Both the position numbers and the translations under genes were made by a program. Under the pieces are notes generated by a model that was not told the origin of the DNA, searched no databases, and saw only the letters and a program-made list of their open reading frames with translations. 9,555 nucleotides of DNA from Porphyromonadaceae bacterium UBA4702 (GTDB lineage: Bacteria; Bacteroidota; Bacteroidia; Bacteroidales; Muribaculaceae): the NCBI GenBank assembly GCA_002404675.1, contig DHKE01000003.1:29550-39104 (forward strand). Reading direction: 5' to 3'. This document shows, piece after piece, positions 5,821-9,555 of this stretch. The first letter of the stretch is position 1. Each line of letters opens with the position of its first letter.

Positions 5821-8310
5821 ATGAACATATCATACAAGTGGCTGAAACGCTATATCGACTTTGACATGACGCCGCAGGAACTGGCGGCCGCGCTGACATC
5901 ATTGGGTCTCGAATGTGACAACGTGGAGGAAGTGGAGACAATACGCGGCGGGCTGAAAGGCCTCGTCACGGGGCGTGTCCTCACCTGCGTCGAGCACCCC
6001 GACTCCGACCACCTGCACATCACCACAGTTGATGTGGGCAGCGGCGAGCCGCTGCAGATAGTCTGCGGCGCGCCCAACGTGGCCGCCGGGCAGAACGTGG
6101 TGGTGGCTGTAATAGGCACACACCTCTATGACGGCGACAAGGAGTTTGTCATCAAGAAATCCAAGATGCGCGGCGTGGAGTCATTCGGCATGATATGCGC
6201 CGAGGACGAAATCGGCGTAGGCTCGTCGCACGACGGCATCATGGTGCTGCCCGAGGATGTCAAGTCTGGCACGCCGGCTGCGGAATACTTCAACGTCGAG
6301 AGCGACTATATGCTCGAAGTGGAGCTGACGCCAAACCGCGTGGACGGCGCAAGCCACTACGGCGTGGCGCGTGACCTGAAAGCATACCTGGCACGCCATG
6401 GCTACGAGGAGGGCCGCGCGACGGAAATCCCCGAACTGCTGCTGCCTGACATGGACGGCTTCAAGCCCTGCCGCGAGGACGGCGCGACAACCGTCGAGGT
6501 GGAAGACCGCCAGGGATGCCCCCGCTACACCGGCATCACAGTGCGCGGGGTAAAGGTGGAGGAGTCTCCCGAATGGCTGCGCAACCTGCTCACCGCCGCC
6601 GGACAGCGTCCGATAAACAACATCGTCGACATAACCAACTTCGTGCTGCTCGGCCTGGGGCAGCCGCTGCACTGCTTCGACCTCGGCAAGGTGGCAGGAC
6701 AGAAAATCGTGGTGCGCACCTGCCCGGAAGGCACGCCGTTCACCACACTCGACGGCGTGGAACACAAGCTCAACGCGGCTGACCTGATGATATGCGACGC
6801 CGAGAAGCCGATGTGCATCGCCGGCGTATTCGGAGGCCTCGATTCTGGCGTGACAGAGACAACGACAGACGTGTTCATCGAGAGCGCATACTTCAACCCG
6901 ACACGCATACGCCGCACGGCACGCCGCCACGGCCTCAGCACCGACGCATCGTTCCGCTATGAGCGCGGCACCGACCCCAACATCACCGCATACGCGGCAC
7001 GCCTCGCCGCGACAATGGTGCGCGACCTCGCTGGCGGCGAGATATGCGGCGACGTGACCGACTTCTACCCCACGCCGGTTGAGGACGCCCGCGTTGACCT
7101 CAACATAGACTACTGCAACCGCCTCATCGGCAAGACGCTGCCGCTGCCGCTGACAAAGCTGATACTCGAAGCCCTCGAGATAGAGATACTGCCTGAAAGC
7201 ACCGATCAGGTGCTGAAGCTGAAAGTGCCGACATACCGTGTGGACGTGTACCGCCCATGCGACGTGGTTGAGGACATCCTGCGTGTATACGGCTACAACA
7301 ACGTGGAAATCAGCGAAGAGATGCACGCCAACCTGTCACACCGTGGCGCAACCGACTTCTCATACGCCATGCAGAACCTCATCTCCGAGCAGCTCACCGC
7401 ACAGGGCTTCAACGAGATAATGAACAATTCCCTCTCCGCAGCCTCATACTATGCCGACAACGGCAAATGGAAACCCGAGGAGTGCATCACGCTGATGAAC
7501 CCGCTGAGCAACGACCTCAGCACCATGCGCCGCACCCTCCTGTACGGAGGCCTCGAGTCACTGGCGCACAACATCAACCGCCGCCTCGACAACCTGCGCC
7601 TGTACGAGTTCGGCAACGTATACCACCGCGACCCGTCACGCGAGATGACAGCCGAAAAGCCCCTCGCCCCGTTCAGCGAACACACAGAACTCGGCATCTG
7701 GCTGACCGGCAAGACCTCTGTAGACACATGGAACACCAAAGGCGTAGAGCAAGACGCTTACGAGCTGAAAGCCGTCGTGGAGGCGATACTGCGCCGTCTG
7801 GGCATACCAGCAGGACTGCTGCAATACTCGCAGGACAGCGATGATGTCTATGCCGTCCGCCTCGACATCGCCACCCGCCAGGGCGACACACTCGCGACTA
7901 TCGGCGTGGTACGCAACTCCGTGCTAAAGCAGTTCGGCATCGAGCAGCCAGTATACTACGCTTCGCTGACATGGGCAAAACTCATGGCACTGGCAGCACG
8001 CGACGTGGTGACATTCAAGCCGCTGCCCAAGGCACACCCCGTGAAGCGCGACCTGGCTATGCTGCTCGACGCGGCAACGCCGTTCTCCAAAGTCGAGGAG
8101 ACTATACGCCGCAGCGGCGGCAAGCTGCTGCGCGACGTGACCCTGTTCGACGTGTACGAAGGCAAGGGAATACCCGAAGGCAAGAAGTCATATGCTGTGG
8201 CAATGACTCTGCAAGACGACGAGAAGACACTCGTAGACAAGCAGATAGACGCTGTAATGAAGAAAATCATCGCCAACGTGGAGAAGAACCTCGGCGCACA
8301 GATACGCTGA
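5821..8310 (+). CDS. pheT: phenylalanine--tRNA ligase beta subunit
   Basis: This 829-aa beta chain of the alpha2-beta2 cytoplasmic enzyme charges tRNA-Phe with phenylalanine. Numbering is from the ATG at 5821. It starts with the usual MNISYKWLKRYIDFD and then has the EMAP/OB tRNA-binding domain (about 42-150, including HPDSDHLHITTVDVG and IVCGAPNV). The B3/B4 editing domain follows (about 225-395, with INNIVDITNFVLLGLGQPLHCFD at 265-287), then B5 (about 422-492, with VEDILRVYGYNN), a catalytic-core-like domain (about 500-715), and a C-terminal FDX-ACB anticodon-binding domain (about the last 95 residues, with AHPVKRDLAMLLD and FDVYEGKGIPEGKKSYAVAM). All domains are intact and the length is normal. 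The frame stays open back to 5596, but that extension crosses the promoter and has no PheT likeness. The alpha subunit gene pheS is not in the window, as is common when the two are unlinked. Confidence 0.97.
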   Translation: MNISYKWLKRYIDFDMTPQELAAALTSLGLECDNVEEVETIRGGLKGLVTGRVLTCVEHPDSDHLHITTVDVGSGEPLQIVCGAPNVAAGQNVVVAVIGTHLYDGDKEFVIKKSKMRGVESFGMICAEDEIGVGSSHDGIMVLPEDVKSGTPAAEYFNVESDYMLEVELTPNRVDGASHYGVARDLKAYLARHGYEEGRATEIPELLLPDMDGFKPCREDGATTVEVEDRQGCPRYTGITVRGVKVEESPEWLRNLLTAAGQRPINNIVDITNFVLLGLGQPLHCFDLGKVAGQKIVVRTCPEGTPFTTLDGVEHKLNAADLMICDAEKPMCIAGVFGGLDSGVTETTTDVFIESAYFNPTRIRRTARRHGLSTDASFRYERGTDPNITAYAARLAATMVRDLAGGEICGDVTDFYPTPVEDARVDLNIDYCNRLIGKTLPLPLTKLILEALEIEILPESTDQVLKLKVPTYRVDVYRPCDVVEDILRVYGYNNVEISEEMHANLSHRGATDFSYAMQNLISEQLTAQGFNEIMNNSLSAASYYADNGKWKPEECITLMNPLSNDLSTMRRTLLYGGLESLAHNINRRLDNLRLYEFGNVYHRDPSREMTAEKPLAPFSEHTELGIWLTGKTSVDTWNTKGVEQDAYELKAVVEAILRRLGIPAGLLQYSQDSDDVYAVRLDIATRQGDTLATIGVVRNSVLKQFGIEQPVYYASLTWAKLMALAARDVVTFKPLPKAHPVKRDLAMLLDAATPFSKVEETIRRSGGKLLRDVTLFDVYEGKGIPEGKKSYAVAMTLQDDEKTLVDKQIDAVMKKIIANVEKNLGAQIR

Positions 8311-8371
8311 AGCGCCACAATAAAACGAACAACAATAACACAACAAAAATACACATACATAATACTCACCA

Positions 8372-9094
8372 ATGGGAAGAGCATTTGAATACCGCAAAGC
8401 CCGCAAGCTGAAACGCTGGGGCAATATGTCGCGTACTTTCACACGCATAGGCAAGGAAATAACCATCGCCGCCAAGGCCGGCGGCCCGGATCCGGACATG
8501 AACCCGCGCCTGCGTGTGCTGATGCAGAATGCCAAGGCCGCAAACATGCCCAAGGATACCGTAGAACGCGCTATCAAGAAGGCCACCGACAAGGATGCCG
8601 GCGACTACAAGGAGATTGTATACGAGGGATACGGCCCTCACGGCATCGCCATAGTCGTGGAGACAGCCACCGACAACAACCAGCGCACTGTAGCCAACGT
8701 CCGCTCATACTTCAACAAGCACGGCGGCTCGCTCGGCACTTCAGGCTCGCTCTCATTCCTGTTCAACCACAAGAGCGTGTTCCACATCAAACCCAACCCT
8801 GAAATCGACCATGACGAGCTGGAGCTGAACCTGATGGACTTCGAGGCTGAGCTCGTGGCTGACGATGACGAGGAGTGGATGGTATACGGCGCATTCGACC
8901 AGTTTGCCGCCATACAGAAATACCTCGAGGAGAACGGCCTCGAAATCGTTTCTGCAGAGTTTGAGCGCATACCCACAGACTACAAGGAGGTGACGCCCGA
9001 ACAGCGCGAGGCCATCGAGAAGCTGCTCGAAAAGTTTGAGGAAGACGAGGACGTGCAGAACGTGTTCCACAACATGAAGGAAGAGGAAGACTGA
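8372..9094 (+). CDS. yebC: YebC/PmpR family protein
   Basis: This 240-aa protein belongs to the widespread YebC/PmpR family, long annotated as DNA-binding regulators; some members have more recently been tied to translation. The N-terminal domain begins MGRAFEYRKARKLKRWGNMSR, the form I associate with Bacteroidota in place of the MAGHSKW start of proteobacterial members. It continues with FTRIGKEITIAAKAGG and the family signature NPRLRVLMQNAKAANMPKD (about 44-62). The middle has YEGYGPHGIAIVVE and TDNNQRTVANVRSYFNKHGG (about 100-119), and the C-terminal domain ends in a very acidic tail. The start codon is preceded by an A-rich stretch typical of Bacteroidota initiation. The 61-nt gap from pheT holds no promoter or terminator that I can see, so it is probably co-transcribed with pheT. 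Confidence 0.94.
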   Translation: MGRAFEYRKARKLKRWGNMSRTFTRIGKEITIAAKAGGPDPDMNPRLRVLMQNAKAANMPKDTVERAIKKATDKDAGDYKEIVYEGYGPHGIAIVVETATDNNQRTVANVRSYFNKHGGSLGTSGSLSFLFNHKSVFHIKPNPEIDHDELELNLMDFEAELVADDDEEWMVYGAFDQFAAIQKYLEENGLEIVSAEFERIPTDYKEVTPEQREAIEKLLEKFEEDEDVQNVFHNMKEEED

Positions 9095-9124
9095 CACGCC
9101 TCTCCCCCACCGACACCGACACAG

Positions 9125-9161
9125 CAAGGGTGTGCCGCACATGATTGGCGGCGCACCCTTG
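9125..9161 (+). terminator. 14-bp hairpin after yebC, probable terminator
   Basis: Positions 9125-9138 pair with 9148-9161 over 14 bp (one T-G wobble) with a 9-nt loop, 30 nt past the yebC stop. The stem is GC-rich and strong, but the bases after it contain no T-run, so it may stop transcription less efficiently, need a protein factor, or protect the mRNA 3' end. Confidence 0.55.
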
Positions 9162-9224
9162 TCCGTCAATACCCGCCGCTTTTACCATGGCGACTGATGG
9201 GAAATGAACAAAAAAGCCGAGGGC

Positions 9225-9255
9225 TTGTTTTGCAACTGAATATTAGTTACATTTG
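9225..9255 (+). promoter_or_regulatory. promoter of the hicA remnant
   Basis: TTG at 9225-9227, 20-nt spacer, TACATTTG at 9248-9255, a full match to the -7 consensus. The ATG at 9273 is 17 nt past the box. The promoter looks intact even though the gene behind it is broken. Confidence 0.7.
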
Positions 9256-9272
9256 CAGTCTCAATACCGCCT

Positions 9273-9531
9273 ATGGGATCAAAAGAAAAACTGACAGCCC
9301 GGTTCTAGTCTCTTCCGAAGGATTTCACATGGGAGGAAATGGCTCGCCTTCTGACCGCTTTGGGGTACGCGCCAAGCAGCAAAGGCAAGACATCCGGCTC
9401 TCGTGTAATATTCAAAAAACGAAGGGAAAAGGCCAATAATGCTTCATAAGCCACACCCAGGCAACATAATAAAGGAATATGCAATGAAGCAGGTCTATGA
9501 TTATCTGACCGAGGCTGGCCTGTTAAAATAA
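9273..9531 (+). pseudogene. hicA: HicA-type mRNA interferase toxin, broken by stop and frameshift
   Basis: Reading from the ATG at 9273 gives MGSKEKLTARF, then a TAG at 9306-9308. The same frame continues as SLPKDFTWEEMARLLTALGY and KGKTSGSRVIFKK, both typical of Bacteroidota HicA. After about 9431 the frame must shift by one base to give PIMLHKPHPGNIIKEYAMKQ and a normal ending VYDYLTEAGLLK, with TAA at 9529-9531. Removing the one extra base and reading the TAG as sense gives about 85 residues, a normal HicA length. The family is a small double-stranded-RNA-binding-like fold that cleaves mRNA and is held in check by HicB. With two lesions this copy should make no active toxin. HicB usually follows directly, but only 24 nt remain in the window and no start is seen in them. 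Confidence 0.88.
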
Positions 9532-9555
9532 GCATACTTGTTGGTTGAATTGATT

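Noticed and set aside
6181..7326. A 381-codon minus-strand open frame opposite pheT
   Set aside because: It lies fully inside pheT on the other strand, with V/A/H/Y-rich composition typical of antisense shadows and no recognisable domain.
9197..9439. An 80-codon plus-strand frame overlapping hicA
   Set aside because: It starts upstream of the hicA promoter and runs across it in another frame. The HicA likeness is in a different frame, so this is chance.
1..9555. CRISPR arrays, insertion sequences, phage genes or integrase sites
   Set aside because: No regularly spaced repeats, transposase-like frames or tRNA-end duplications are visible. The tRNA at the left edge is cut before its 3' end, so an attachment site there cannot be judged.

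Overview
The window comes from a Bacteroidota chromosome, most likely order Bacteroidales. A GC-rich gut lineage such as Muribaculaceae is my guess from the GC-rich coding sequence; no marker here settles the family. Three things support the phylum: repeated promoters of the Bacteroides type (-33 TTG/TTTG, 19-20 nt, -7 TAnnTTTG), start codons preceded by A-rich sequence rather than Shine-Dalgarno sites, and protein families (GIN-domain exported protein, DUF6377-like regulator, Bacteroidota-type YebC) typical of this group.

Layout. Positions 1-43 hold the 5' part of a minus-strand tRNA-Pro(CGG) with its own promoter at 60-91. Positions 44-366 otherwise hold only a doubtful 45-aa plus-strand frame and a perfect 20-bp hairpin that can stop transcription from either side. 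On the minus strand, read right to left, lie an M16 zinc peptidase (2207-3451), a DusB-type tRNA-dihydrouridine synthase (1128-2114) and, 17 nt further on, a secreted GIN-domain protein (367-1110). Divergent from the peptidase is a 529-aa lipobox/helical-repeat/membrane/HTH protein (3628-5217).

The 603 bases from 5218 to 5820 contain no convincing protein gene but are rich in signals. After about 125 AT-rich bases in which I see nothing, there is a promoter, then about 210 bases of apparently non-coding but foldable sequence ending in a strong intrinsic terminator. A second promoter follows, then a long, structured pheT leader. Plus-strand pheT (5821-8310) and yebC (8372-9094) come next, 61 nt apart and probably one transcript, closed by a 14-bp hairpin. 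The window ends with a hicA toxin gene broken twice (an early stop and a frameshift) but still behind an intact promoter. Any hicB antitoxin would lie beyond the right edge.

Functionally this is mostly housekeeping: tRNA supply, tRNA modification, phenylalanine tRNA charging and a YebC factor. Added to it are envelope or signalling genes and a decayed toxin-antitoxin module. The most interesting unexplained piece is the candidate small RNA (or attenuated leader) between the regulator and pheT. Several open frames can be extended upstream through promoter elements; the promoters show that the shorter starts given here are the likely ones.
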